Position numbers and translations under genes: made by a program. The notes beneath the pieces are model-generated. The model worked only from the letters and a program-made list of their open reading frames with translations, made no database searches and was not told the DNA's origin. This document shows, piece after piece, positions 23,801-35,945 of a stretch of 64,000 nucleotides of DNA. Source of the DNA: Stictocephala bisonia (Eukaryota; Arthropoda; Insecta; Hemiptera; Membracidae); assembly GCA_035578905.1 (NCBI GenBank), contig JAQJVL010000806.1, forward strand, positions 1-64,000. Direction: 5' to 3'. Numbering within the stretch: the stretch's first letter is position 1; each line of letters starts with the position of its first letter.

Positions 23801-25043
23801 TTATACCTGCCAAGCCTGTGATAGCCGACTATAGTGAGAAAATCGTGGCTCAGGAAGCAAAAGGCAACGCGAGTAATTGTACTGAGACAGCTTGTTTCCA
23901 TTATTGTCTAGGATGCCGATATGCCAGCCCAAATTGCCTTGCGGATAGAGCAATGGATATTGAAATGGTTCCATCTGAGGATCAAACAGATCGATAGAAG
24001 ATGGCCGTGCAGAACCCTTCTTCCAAACAGTCAACTTCCGGGGATCATTGACGGAATCCTCAGTACTGAGAACAGCGTGCACTTCCACACCTGTTTGCCT
24101 ATCACCAAGAACAGGGCCGTGGGTAGATCTATTTGTAATTTCAAACTGTAAATGAGCGTTGATAGATGGCTCATTGCTCAAACGGCGAAACTCATTAATG
24201 AAAATGATTTGAAGAAGTGAGATAAGAATTGATAGATTCAATCAAATTGGCATTGAGAGATCTACCCATGGCAATATTCTTGCGCTCCTCACCATCGTCG
24301 ATGTAAAGACGGCAACGGTTGACAAACTGAACGTCCCCACCCCTAGGCGCGAACCTTTGACCAGCGGCGTCCAGATTGTAAACTTGGTGGTACATTCTTC
24401 CTTCGATTTTGAAGAAGGAGAGTCCACTAGGATGACGGTACCCACCAGACACCTCGAGTGCACAGAAGGCAAACAGGTCGTTGTATGCTCTGGATCGTTC
24501 TAGGAAATGACGATTAGTATAAAACGGTGCGTCCAAAGGAGGTAGATTAAGAATATTATATGCTCCCTCACCACAGCACCACTTTTTTCTGTCTTTCTCT
24601 TCTTCAAACAGACGAGCATGACAGTACGAACACTTGTAAATGTCATCTTCCCAAAGACATACTTTACGGAGTTTAAATGAATTAATGCCATTTAAATCGT
24701 AGTCTCTCCAGTACGCCATCGGGCCTTGTTCACCAATCTTTCGAGCAAGGAGAGCAGGAACGTGTCTTATGTTGGAAAATGAGGGATTATTCAATCGAAA
24801 AGCCTCTACTCTCTGGCAGGAAGCTCCAGGATTCTGATCGTTATAACGTCGGACAGCTTCTCGGTTGATCTCGGGATTCTGCTCGTGTAACGTCGGACAG
24901 CTTCTCGGTTGATCTCGGGATTCTGCTCGGTGTAACGTCGGACAGCTTCTCGGTTGATCTCGGGATTCTGCTTGGTGTAACGTCGGACAGCTTCTCGGTT
25001 GATCTCGGGATGCTGGTCAGTGTAACGTCTTACAGCACCTCTA
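23801..25043 (-). pseudogene. Helitron N-terminal replication-protein region (truncated, frameshifted)
   Basis: Conserved features of the Helitron Rep/helicase N-terminal region can be read in pieces. From 25043 to about 24850 there are roughly five 45-bp repeats encoding a 15-residue motif of the form EAVRRYTEQNPEINR. Then comes an in-frame stretch to 24195 with a Cys-rich zinc-finger-like segment (YKCSYCHARLFEEE, KWCCGEG), YNDLFAF and FKIEGRMYHQVYNL. After a shift near 24205-24240 it continues with INEFRRLSNEP and QYPLLYPQGNLGWH. It stops right after the RLSQAWQV stretch, before the HUH nuclease and helicase. A one-base deletion in the second repeat (about 24893) gives another shift. The family assignment rests on motif order, which is typical of Helitrons. 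Confidence 0.8.
24826..25043 (-). repeat. 45-bp coding tandem repeat (15-residue EAVRRYTEQNPEINR motif)
   Basis: Five copies on the minus strand, 45 bp apart except one 44-bp copy that breaks the frame. The residues are basic and polar (RRY, NPEINRE), likely a flexible nucleic-acid-binding linker. Similar R-R-Y repeats are seen upstream of Helitron N domains and in some other large arthropod transposons; this is from general knowledge, not checked. Confidence 0.7.
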
Positions 25044-25044
25044 T

Positions 25045-25914
25045 TTATCTGAGGTTTATTTTTGCTGTATGTTTTTTTGCATCTGTAAGCTGTTCCTGTC
25101 GAGTACTTGTCAAGCTCTTTGGACGTCCTCGCTTAACCTTTTTAGGTCTGTCGGGCACTTTGTTAAATAATGGCCTGGTCAAAGGAGACATTTCTTTTAA
25201 GGGTGATAACACTACCACAGGCATCAATTTTAACTTAACATAAGAATCCTGCGAGTCTAGATTAGATGTACAGATTGGTTCATACAATTGGTTTGGAGGG
25301 TCATCAATTCGTGGTTCTTCAGAGACAATAGCAAGGTCTTGTGTGGCAGTTTTTCCCAAAGTCAGCTGAGTTATAGTGAACTGTCTTGCAACACCATCCA
25401 GAGCTGCATTCGACAACATCAAACTGGCAAGTGAAAAGTAGCTGTCACACAGAAATAGGCAGGCCAGATTATTGCCATCATTGGACAAATCAAAATGGCG
25501 CTTTCCATTCACTGGATGTGGATCAAACAGATACAGCAGTTCATTTACCCTCCAAAAGGAGACAGTAACTGTTTGACCCGTGAAAAGGAATCCGATATCT
25601 TTTTGATTTGCAGCCAATATGTCTTATAATTTTTCAGTAAGTGACGAAACAGTGTCATGCCAATCATCTTTCGTTAGGGGATAAAGTGTATCGTAAATGT
25701 GCTCTAGTTGTAACAGAGAAACTGACTGATTCAAAACATGAATGACTGATGGTAATTCTTCTGGAAACAAGTACCGCCCATAACCAGTACATTTCTCACT
25801 ACGCAGTGTTTTGTAAATGCGATCACCACTCATAAGGATTGCATCAATTGCAGTTGTCGTAAAATGTCCACCAAGACTCTTCCATGCAAGGGCACAAGCA
25901 GAATTAGCCACACA
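25045..25914 (-). pseudogene. Papain-fold (OTU/C76-like) cysteine protease of the Helitron
   Basis: A single frame of about 290 codons interrupted by one in-frame TAA near 25624. It opens with CVANSACALAW, where the first Cys (25912-25914) is the likely nucleophile; a TAG lies directly upstream, so the N-terminus is lost or sat in another exon. In the middle AIDAILMSGDRIYKTL and the ELP segment follow the usual order, and the catalytic Asp/His box appears as YLFDPHPVNG, about residue 130. The C-terminal 90 residues end in a basic tract (RPKKVKRGRPK) that would lead into the repeat linker. Proteases of this type remove ubiquitin-like tags, and OTU-type proteases are known cargo of some Helitrons. 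A shift just before 25045 separates it from the next piece. Confidence 0.65.
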
Positions 25915-25919
25915 CTACG

Positions 25920-27455
25920 GGTTTTAGGGTCTTAAATTATCGTAATACAGCAATAAAATACGAAAACCTAACAAAAATAGAATTTTTTAAATGAAAAGTG
26001 AAATTTGATGATTTTTGCATACTTAATATCAGAAATACCAAAAAGTTACTTCTTAACAAAATTGTAGGAGATTTAATTACAAATCTGAAGTATACGGTCA
26101 GCAATTCAAAATTACCGTCCGCCATTTTAGATGATAAAGGGTGATTATCCGTTGATCACAGGGGGCTTGCAATATGATCTGGGGGGGGGGGGGTTCTATC
26201 TAAGATGATCATAAGAAATTACCTTAGTTTTTTATTGGATACTATCTAAGTTGATAACGGAGGCACAAATTCAAATTTATAAACTTTTTGTGAGGAAACG
26301 ATTGAATATACCACAAAAGGTTTATGACACATTTCGTACAGAATTGAATTGTTAGTTTGAATATTTCATTAGGTGTTATCCAACTAATTATTACAGATTC
26401 TGTAAAACCAAATTTTCAACTGTGCAAAGAGGTAAGCGTATTTTCATCAGCCATTATGATTTATTTATTTATTTATTTTTTTTATGAAAAGTGCAAAATA
26501 CAATTGTATAGCATTTTAGTAACAGGAAATGTTAGGGTAAATAGAATGTAAGGTTGTAGGTTTCTGGCTTCTTTTAATCATGATTAAATAGGATGATCTC
26601 TTCCAAAAAAATCACTTGTTTTCGACAAAACTTAACTTTACTGACTTTTTGCGAGGAAACTATAGTATGTACCTTTTGTGGTACATAGATTTTTGTATGC
26701 ACATTACATTTTTTGTACAGCATCTAATTTTTAGGTAGAAAATCTCATTAGATGCTATTTAAACTAAATGTTACAGTTTCAGTAAAACAAAAACTTCAAG
26801 TCTGCAAACAGTACAGCAATTTCACGTAAGCCATTTTGAATTTTTTTTTAGGTTATAAAAAGTGAAAAATCAAAGTTTATAGCAGTTTGATAGCAAAGTT
26901 CTATACGTAAATAACGTGTAGGGTTTTTAGGTTTTAGCTCCTTTAAATCATGCTTAAATGGGAGGAACTATTCCAAAACAATCACGTGTTTTCGAAAGAA
27001 CTCAAGTTTACCGACTCTTCCTGAGGAAACTATTGTATATAGCACAAAAACACACAGTACACTTTTTGTGCAGAATTTTATTGTCAATTTGAATATATCA
27101 TTTGGTGTTAAGTAAACTAAAAATTAAAGTTTCAGTAAAAAAAACCTCAACTCTGCAAAAAGATAAACGTTTTCACGTCAGCCATTTTGGATTTTTTCTA
27201 GGTTACGGACAGTGCAAAATCAAATTTATTATTAGTTTTGATAACAAATTAGTAAAATGAAGTAGTGTGTAGGGGTTTAAGGTCTTAAATTATCGTTATA
27301 ATGCAGTAAAATACGAAAAACAAAACAAAAATAACATTTTTTTTTAACGAAATGTGAAAATTAATGATTTTTTGCGTAGTTATTATCAAAAATACAAAAA
27401 GATTTTAAATGACCAAAATTGTAGGAAATTTAATTACAAATCTGAAGTATGCTGT
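25920..27455. repeat. Internal repeats of the Helitron 5' region
   Basis: Three tandem copies of about 365 bp are marked by gaggaaac at about 26293, 26652 and 27024 and by the gcaaacagta/gcaaagaggta segments. They are bracketed by a direct repeat of about 185 bp (25920-26105 and 27265-27455), both ending in tttaattacaaatctgaagta. No coding signal. A run of 12 G at 26181-26193 lies between the first bracket and the tandem copies. Confidence 0.75.
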
Positions 27456-27735
27456 TAGATTTGTTCCACAACAAACGGTTTGCCCACAATTAAGCCGTTA
27501 GTAAAACTCTGCAGACAATTCAAAATTCCCGTCCGCAATTTTGATTTTTTTTTGAGGATTAAAAATTAAACAATTTTAATTTTCGGAATTTTCCCGTCGG
27601 TTGCTCAGCAAAAGCTACAAGTGTGCCAAATTTCAAGTTTCTTGCTCATCTGGAAGTGGGTTAGAATTTGTATACGTGAGTGAGTGAGTCAGTGAGTTAC
27701 ACATGCGGCTTTATAGATATTAGATAGATTATATA

Positions 27736-28165
27736 GTAGGCCTACTATATTAAATTAAAAAACACAAATAAACAAAAAAAAAAAAAAAAAAAAAAAAGAA
27801 ATTCAGATAAATTATTTAAAGATTTATTGTTTATTTTGTTTACTCCTGATTTGGCATTTTATTCACACAGTTGTCAGATAATGGTGTGGGAAGGTCGGTT
27901 ATCACTGGTAATGCACCTACGACTTCACAAGAGGTAGCAAAGTATTCTTCGTAGTTTGAGTTATTATTTTTTTAATATTATTTGTTGGCTCACAAAATAG
28001 ATAAAATCCCTGAATGAAAGCAATGTGAATTTGGAATAAAAATAATGATTAATTAATTTATTAAAAAAAAGAAATAAATATATTAAAAGGAAAGGACCAG
28101 AGACAAATTTATGATTGCCTACTCATATTATATATTATCTACGGTCCAGAGTATCGACATTTGAG
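27736..28165. other. Left arm after the Helitron, non-coding
   Basis: Resumes the mirrored arm sequence (match 50820-51240). It includes an A-rich run at 27774-27797 that is much shorter in the right arm. No gene seen. Confidence 0.7.
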
Positions 28166-28167
28166 AT

Positions 28168-28685
28168 TTGTACAGCACTTTGGAGTATCACTGTATGTGT
28201 ATGAGTGGCAGGTTCAAAACTACTGTAGTGTATGGGTTGGAAAGTGGGCCAATACTACCATACATGTATGAGTGGGCGGGTGGGTACCGTACGTGTATGT
28301 TGGTATTAGCACACCATCTGTACATACACGTATGGTTGTATTGGCCCACCCACCTAAGCATACATATAAGTTGTTGATGACTCTTCCACTCATGCATACA
28401 CGCACGTTAGTGAAAACACCTCCACCCACATATATACGTACGTTGATGATGATCCTTCTACTCATGCATACACACACGTTGGTGATAACTCTTCCTGCCC
28501 CCTATATACGTACGTTGGTGAAAACACTTCCACCCACATATATACGTACGTTGATGATGATCCTTCCACTCATGCATACACACATGTTGGCGATGACCCT
28601 CCCTGCCCCCTATATACGTACGTTGGTGAAGACACCTCCACCCACATATATAGGTACGTTGATGATGATCCTTCCACGTATACAT
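28168..28685. repeat. Minisatellite cluster with about 107-bp repeats (left arm)
   Basis: A short cluster of cactcatgcatacac and acgtacgttg motifs. The 28390-28685 part holds about 2.7 copies of the repeat that reaches about 8.6 copies at 48682-49607 on the right. The outer part (28168-28380) matches 50604-50820. Repeats contain ACGTACGT-type palindromes. Confidence 0.85.
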
Positions 28686-28739
28686 CTATATTTATTATCA
28701 CATTTAACTTTTTAAATGTTTTGAATCCTTTATTATTTT

Positions 28740-29942
28740 GATGAATAGTTACTGTGACAATTATCCAAACTGACGTTTACCTTAGGGGGTCATCATTATG
28801 TGCTCAGATGGTGACGCAAGGGTGCATGTGGCTCATCTGTTTTTCCGTTTGGGTTCTAGCTGGCAGCACTTCACAGCTAATTTAAACCTCTAATTATGTG
28901 TTGGGCTGCCACCGGATGTTCCTACTGTCGTTAGGTGGTCTGATAAATATCGGTTTACACTTAAACTGAGTTATCCTCCACCTGATGGTCTACGTTGTCT
29001 CTTCGGTCCGAGGTTATCATATAATAAAGTATGAAGTAAAATAATACATTTTTATATTTAATATACGCGCAGTGACTAAAATTTTATATGTTTTGGTAAA
29101 ACTTTGCCATAATATGTTTTTGAGTTTACTTTATCATGTATGATCACAGATTAAATGTCTACTAATGTTAATATTGGCATTGATAAAACCATGACCCGCT
29201 ATATTTGATATGGTACAATGATATGATATATATTTGGCTTGTTAAGCAAGGTGTTGCTCCCATTCGGTTGCTGACATTTTCTAAAAACTGGTCACCAGCC
29301 TTATTACTGAAATCTCGATAACTATCACGCCACAACTGTAACGAGGCTTGATGGAAGTGGTAAACATATGAAATATCGCAATCTGGATAGATTTAAATAT
29401 TTAGTAATTTAAAATAGTGCAAAAACCTATGTGCAAACCATCTTGAATTTACTTTGGCCTCTGTACTAGGGGTGGGGAAGGAGGGGGCACGATAAGAATG
29501 TCTATCAGCGCTGATGTACACTGAATATAAGCCTGGATAGGTGTACTGTTAAAAATCGTTAATATTAAGTATAAATCCATGCTAATTATGTAAAATATCT
29601 TGTTTCAATTAAATCAGTATAAAGCTAATAATAATTGCAGTTATGGCGTAATGCTGCAAGCAGATACTTTAGGCTAAGCGTTGTGGAGATTATAGGTGAT
29701 ATGTTCTATTCTTAGACCTCTTATTACCAATAGTTGTTATTGACTTGGACACTAGACATCTATCCTGTGGTGTCACTATAGAAATTAAACCAATACTTGT
29801 TGGTTCGGATTCCACGACAAGCTGTAGGTAATTAAGGGGCTCTGACTATTGGAATACTTACACATGCCCCATTATACGGGCTAGCTGCCTTTAGTAACTT
29901 AGAGTACACTCATTTATCTGAGAAATTAGATTCACCCACTTA
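28740..29942. other. Inner left arm, conserved with 47420-48650
   Basis: Unique sequence mirrored in the right arm with modest divergence. It includes the counterpart (about 29235-29395) of the exon-like right-arm stretch at 47975-48190. No supported gene. Confidence 0.6.
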
Positions 29943-29951
29943 TTTAACAGG

Positions 29952-30262
29952 AAAACAGTAGTTACTCGTGTGATTCAGACTACGGTTGTGGGCCGATTAA
30001 TACGACACACGATATGCCCCTCACTCCGTTACGTGGGAAAACAGTAGTTACTCGCGTGATTCAGACTACGGTTGTGGGCCGATTAATACGACACACGATA
30101 TGCCCCTCACTCCGTTACGTGGGAAAACAGTAGTTACTCGCGTGATTCAGACTACAGATGTGGGCCGATAAATACGACACACGAGATGCCCCTCACTCCG
30201 TTACGTGGGAAAACAGTAGTTACTCGTGTGATTCAGACTACGGTTGTGGGCCGATTCATACG
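29952..30262 (+). repeat. 86-bp satellite, about 3.6 copies
   Basis: Landmark acagtagttactcg recurs at 29955, 30041 and 30127 (86-bp period). The reverse complement of this repeat lies at 45036-45552, so this satellite also belongs to the inverted architecture. Array starts immediately inside the arm end. Confidence 0.9.
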
Positions 30263-33200
30263 CTATTTTGGCGCCTCGGGCGGCAGACGTTATGTGCTAC
30301 CCACATCGTCAACAATGACCTCCTCTCTGGACTAAAAACAGCAGCTGCGCTTTATTTTTGACTAATGGCAGAGTGATACAATCTAAGAAGAACAGTTCTG
30401 TAAAATAACGATACTAAATGTACAATTCACCAAACGGTGGGATTTCACATTAACTTAAAAACAAACTTAGAAATTCAACATGCTTTGACTTATTCAGTAA
30501 AAATAGCAACTCAATATATATGAATACTGAATATAATTTATTTTGTTTTTATCATGTTAGTAACATTAATAAAATTATGTTTTGAGACATATTACAATAT
30601 AATATGATCAAAAGTTCGTTTGTATAAACGATTCCTTACTATCAACCTACACCTTAAAAGAACTTTCATCTCTCAAAAGACCTCATAGCTTAAAAAACCT
30701 CTCTCTATGTAAATACGTTCTGAAATACATATCATAATGTCAAGACCATCTTGGTCTGATATTTAAACCATAAATGTGGTCTTTGTGACACTGCTTTTAT
30801 AAATAAGCCTTTTGAAGATATAAAACTTTCTCTACCTTCAATGTAAGAACACATAACCACCAGTTCTGCACACAAATACTTTTACATGTGTAAATCTTTT
30901 GAAGATAAAACAACATCCCTACCTCAATATAAGAACTTATAACTACTTGTTATGCTTACAGATTATATATTCGAGGTGCGCGAATATTTAAATAAGTATT
31001 ATGACAATCCTTCTACAAACAAGCTTTTTGAAGAGTCGTTACCTTCCCCAGTAATCGAAAGTGAGAATACACACGCACACACAAATTCTGCACGTATACA
31101 AGTACAGTATTTTAGAATTTATGGCAGTCTTTTTATATACACGCGTCTTTAAAATGTAGATTCCTTTTTCTACCTTCAAAGAGGGAGTTTACTCCACCCA
31201 GAATACCTCTCCAAACAAAAATGTGGACTTTATAATCTACGATGAATCTTCATATGTATACAAACACATCTCCACAGATATGTTACCAACTTAAAATGTA
31301 ATAAAATGGAAGAGTTTTTAGAATTAAATTAAAAAAAAAAAAAGTTGGGTTTTAAAATTACATTAACTTGTTTGTATTTTAAGAATATTTTATATGTTGT
31401 TTAAACAATCACATAGATATTACAATTTAAATCAAGGTTTATTGGATATGAAACTGCATTTAAGTTACATTAAGCTAAAATAAAATTATTATAAGCTTCC
31501 TAATAGGTAATATTTATGTAAATATTGATATTATAAACTAAATTCATTATATATATACAGTCGTTGGAATAAATATTACAAAATATCCATGTTTTAGTAT
31601 TATTCACATTTAATAAATGAAATTAAAGTATTAATACACTTTCTACTTGCCAATCGGAACATGAAAATATTTCCTGGAATATGTCTGAATAAGCTATATT
31701 TTCATGGAAAATTGTTTTCGTGGTAATCGCGTTTTCACAGACAATAACGGAAACCCCAATTATTCAAATTTTAGTTTCATTGAACTATTTCGGTTATTTA
31801 AATTATCTTTTTATAGTAATTTTTTAAGTTTATATATTTTTCCTCAGACAACAAATAAAAAAACCATTTTCTCTACAGTAATTACTCATCACGAGTAACA
31901 TGCAACAAATATTTTCTTGCAAATTTGCGTATCGTGCCACATATACAATGCTCATAACTAGCAACGACTAGCCACCGAATACAAATTATTTGTGTAATAG
32001 TCCACCGAAGAAATTGAAAATGCCTCTCAGTAGGCCAGGCACTCTAATTTAAGGTGATCTTTAATTCTAGTGAAGTATATTTTAAGTTAGGCTATGTTTG
32101 ATCAGATTAGGTTAAACTCCCATAAAGTATTTTTTAAGGGTAAAAATAACAATTTTACTCCAAAATCAATAATTCATTCCTAGGTATATTCTGAATAACA
32201 AAGTACGCTAAATGAAAAACTTTCTTGAAGTAAAAACATTTTTTGCTTAATTTAAAATCTTTCTTGTAAAAATTGACGTTTTAAATTTTTAGTGAAAAAC
32301 AAGTTTTCGGTCTATAGAAATTATCCTCTATATTAATAACTCATTTTAATTTGCTTATAAATAAAAAGTTTTTGTTTTTTAAGGCTAAGAAAAATAGAAT
32401 AAATTATGAAAATTAAAACGTAAAAATTGCCTGTTTTAGGGTGACTTATAGGTAATAACTAATTAAAAACATGAATGACATTAAGGTCATGCTTTAATAG
32501 GAATTATAACAATTAACATAATAATGATTTTATTAGTAAAAATTATATGTATCTTCATATTGTCAACAAAGTTCATATACCGTATACTCGAAAAAATAAA
32601 TTATCAGTAAGGATTTGTACAATATATCTCAATTAATTTATTCACATTTCACAGTGGTAAACAGTGTTGGATGCTTTTTATTTCAACATGTTTTTATATT
32701 CTTTGAACAGTGTATTTAAGTATTTGGAAATAGTAATTGGATCATTGAAAATAATAACATATAATTAGCGTTTCATCATATAAGAAAAACAACGGACAAT
32801 TTATTGAACCTTATCACTAAAACGTATGACTTTAGGAGCAAAAACTAATATTAAAAAATGTAATATTTGTAAATTGATTTTCCCATGAATTAAAGTAATG
32901 CCTCAGAATATGAGTTAAATTAGTTTACTGTTATTTTAAACAAAAAGAATAATATGAAAAGGTAAACAAACATAACGCTGAATTAGTTTAGTAACCACAA
33001 AAAAACCTCTTCTTGTAATTAATTATCTATTAACCTTTAAAATTATTACCACTCTTTTACAGTTTAAAAGTAAAACAGTAATTGTAATTGAAAGAGTAAA
33101 TATAATTGTAAATCCTAACCTATATAAAGAGCAGTGACGAACATTCTGTAGAGAGATCGCCACAACCCTCACAGTAATCACAGCGCGGACAAACTGAACT

Positions 33201-33517
33201 CAGAGAACAGCGATACTAGCGCCGCGCAGCTGACTCTCTGGTGGAGACATTCACAACTAACTACCAATTGTTGTCAACTAAGTGGCCAAAGAAGGACATG
33301 GCTCTCATCTTTAGGATATTAACTAGAGACTTTGAGTTAACTAGTGGTAATTTGTAGATCTTTAATGAAAGTGTTATTACAGCTTCACAAATACTATTTC
33401 CAATAATTAACATTCGTTAGCGTCAGATACACATTGACCTACTAACTTTAGTGGGCAAAATAGCAGTACGAATAAATGTGATACTTTTATAGAGATAACT
33501 AGAAATAATTTTCACTA
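30263..33517. other. AT-rich centre sequence, no gene seen
   Basis: Frames are short and of low complexity. Near 30262-30310 a GC-richer patch (gcgcctcgggcggcag) follows the 86-bp satellite. At 33121 a TATATAAAG box precedes a GC-richer patch. Confidence 0.6.
33121..33290 (+). promoter_or_regulatory. Possible TATA-type promoter and GC-richer patch
   Basis: TATATAAAG at 33121-33129 is followed within 170 bp by the most GC-rich sequence of the central region (around gcgccgcgcagctgactc). Spacing would place initiation near 33150-33160. No open frame or known leader follows, so this is only a suggestion. Confidence 0.2.
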
Positions 33518-33519
33518 TA

Positions 33520-34410
33520 CAGGGTGGAAAAAATATGAAAACGCTTTCACAACTTTTTTGGTAAAAGTTAAATCTTTTCTGGACTTCACTTGTAAAAGTT
33601 AAATCTTGTACATCATTATGGTTACAAACAACACACTTTTTGATGCCATTAGCGACATTTCATCTTTTCAGGGGGACGGTCCACGTGAAGTTGAACGAAA
33701 ATCTTAAGTGTAAGCATCGGTCGAGTTTTATATCAAATTAAAGGTCTATTCTATAGAAATTAATAGTCGCAAACCGAACTTCGAAAGGTCTATCCTTTCC
33801 AGAGTATTGGTCATTTGAATTCCCACGTAACTAATTTTAACAATATTACTCGTATTTATCCGCTATTTAACGTTTTTAAGTAATTCTAATCAAAAGTTAT
33901 ACTTTATGGAACAAAATAACTCAAAAAATTTAAATTACCAAATTATCTATGAACAAGATAAAGTTGTTGTGAAAGCGTTTCCATATTTTCTATGCTTTCA
34001 CAAAAACTTTATTTTTTCCATAGATAATTTGATAATTTAATCTTTTTGAGTTATTTTGTTCCATAAAGTATAAATTTTGATCAGAATAATTTACTTAAAA
34101 TCATTAAGTAGTGGAGAAATAATATTGTTAAAATTAGTTACTTTGAAATTCAAAAGAACTAAAATTACCTTTCGAAGTTCGGTTTGCGGCAATTAATTTA
34201 TATTGAATATACCTTTAATTTGATACCAAACTCGACTTATGCTTACATTAAGATTAACTCCACATGTACCGTCCCCCCTGAAAAGATGAAATGTCGCTAA
34301 TAGCGTCAAAAAGTATGTTTTTTTGTAACCAAGATGATGTACAAGATTTAACATTTACCAGTGAAGTCAAGAAAAGTTATGGAAAGCGTTTCCATATTTT
34401 TTCCACCCTG
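33520..34410. mobile_element. 891-bp foldback (palindromic) DNA transposon with TA target duplication
   Basis: The element starts CAGGGTGG and ends CCACCCTG, flanked by TA on both sides (33518-33519 and 34411-34412). The left arm (33520 to about 33963) and right arm (about 33985-34410) are reverse complements over nearly their full length, including matching segments around 33650-33690 (tttcaggggg) and 34270-34300. No transposase is encoded. A TA target duplication with CAGGG termini fits a non-autonomous Tc1/mariner-type element. Confidence 0.85.
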
Positions 34411-34412
34411 TA

Positions 34413-35945
34413 GAACGATTCAAAAGGCCACAAATTATAAATATATGGACACAATGGGAAATTGGCATAGTAATGATAGTTTAAGGTAAAATGGTTATAA
34501 CATTCGATTTAATGTGCATAAATACAAATATTAATTTGTATACACCTAAATGTGTTTTTTAAAACACTAGCAGATTGGATAACCATGATGGTTTTATTTT
34601 ATCTTTAAATTTGTTTTCAAGCATTTTTTCAGTATCATACATATGGAATACTGTACGAAAAATGCAGACATATTATACTTATATGTAACAGGATATTACA
34701 TACAAGTGTATTAAGTACAAGTATAAATAGGTTACATGATATTTTTTAATTTATTTAAAATTATCCTGTTCTTAATGAAATTTATTATTAAATAAATATA
34801 CATATTTCCTAATTATATTTATTATTCAATGTGGTTTAGTTGTATAGAAACTAAAATATGGTTTGTCATTATACCATAGATATGCTAACACTTAACAGAT
34901 CATTAAATTAGTTTATTTTACCAGAAGTTACCAGTTAGCTATACTCTGCGTATAATATTACAATAATGTTGTATCACAGTAATATATATTGAAGATATAA
35001 ATCCCTAACCTAACCTAACCTACTATATAAACGTTCAAAATTAATTGTAACTCTTCTAGGTTAGTTACAAACACGTCTTGGCTCTTTAGAAAACCTTTTT
35101 ATCCGGCTACATGATAATCTATATAATGATTATGACACACACAGCAAATAGCCTTGTCAGTTATATGACATCAGAAATTATCATGTAACACATTTACGCA
35201 CATATAACTGATTGCATATTTGAAATATGATTTCTGTAGGGGTGTTGAGATGTGTCAGAGAGGCAACTACATACTCGTACTCGTTCTATGCTTTCTATAG
35301 GGGTAAATCCAAATGTTGTTATGACGAAACATAATGTATATAATTTGTATGCTATGTATATATCTTATTCCAGAGCTCTTGATCGGAGGATTTCAACGCC
35401 ATTGTGACGTCCAGCTACATCGTCCTTACACCCAACACGCCAAATCGGTCACTGGTGGTGGTTCGGTACTAACCCGTAAATTGTTTGTCCCCTGATTAAG
35501 TTTTAGGCCGAGTTTCTTAACCCCAACTTCGCCCGGTAAAACAAAAATATTTCAGTTTTTCTTTTTTCTTTTTATAAGTTTAATCATTCCTATTATATAA
35601 ACCTGACACGAAGTTTATGGAGATACGTCAGATGATGAAACAACATCCAGAAAACAAAACCACTGCAGAACCTCCTGGTTATTAAGCTAATTAAAAAAAA
35701 TTGGAACGACTATTATAATGTTGAATGTAAGTTAAAAATATGTTAAATAATAAATGATAATGCAATAAAATGATTTTAGTTTTATTTTACCGACCTGTTC
35801 ATCCTGAGAGTACTTTCAGAAATCTACTATATTTTAAAATAATCCTTTTCTTTGTTGTATTTGACGTATAAATAATTCACCCCATATATATATTGAAATT
35901 GTCAAGGTTACAATGCAGCACACGGTTCAAATATTATTAAACTTG
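34413..35945. other. AT-rich centre sequence with interstitial telomere-like run
   Basis: No gene seen. It contains the (CCTAA)n run at 35004-35022 and a GC-richer patch at 35370-35540 without an open frame. Confidence 0.6.
35004..35022. repeat. Short (CCTAA)n telomere-like run
   Basis: Just under four units of CCTAA, the complement of the common insect telomere repeat TTAGG. Too short to be a telomere. It may be chance in AT-rich DNA or a scar of break repair. Confidence 0.6.

Larger units (their letters stand above)
23640..27735 (-). mobile_element. Decayed, internally deleted Helitron
   Basis: This segment interrupts the left arm; the flanking arm sequence is continuous in the right arm near 51240-51290. 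On the minus strand it holds, in order, a repetitive non-coding 5' region (25930-27700), a cysteine-protease pseudogene, a stretch of 15-residue repeats, a Helitron N-terminal region that stops short of the HUH Rep motif, and about 160 bp of 3' end with a GC-rich hairpin (23665-23679). The Rep nuclease core and the Pif1-type helicase are absent, so the copy could not move on its own. The exact termini are uncertain; I see no clear CTRR end. Confidence 0.75.
18769..29942 (+). repeat. Left arm of giant inverted repeat
   Basis: Sequence blocks in this arm recur in reverse complement and reverse order in 47418-59918. The matched pairs include 18780-18860 with 59820-59910; 18960-19100 with 58900-59050; 19495-19690 with 58376-58570; 20640-21300 with 56250-56890; 21380-23080 with 51885-56165; 23400-23640 with 51260-51560; 27790-28160 with 50820-51230; and 28740-29940 with 47420-48650. 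The arm carries a Helitron insertion (about 23640-27735) that has no counterpart on the right. Confidence 0.9.

Noticed and set aside
24500..24691. Alternative-frame minus-strand ORFs over the Helitron region and the plus-strand ORF at 25010-25243
   Set aside because: They are shadows of the Helitron frames, which carry the recognisable motifs.
30158..30361. 67-codon frame across the 86-bp satellite edge
   Set aside because: Half of it is satellite and the rest has no similarity that I recognise.
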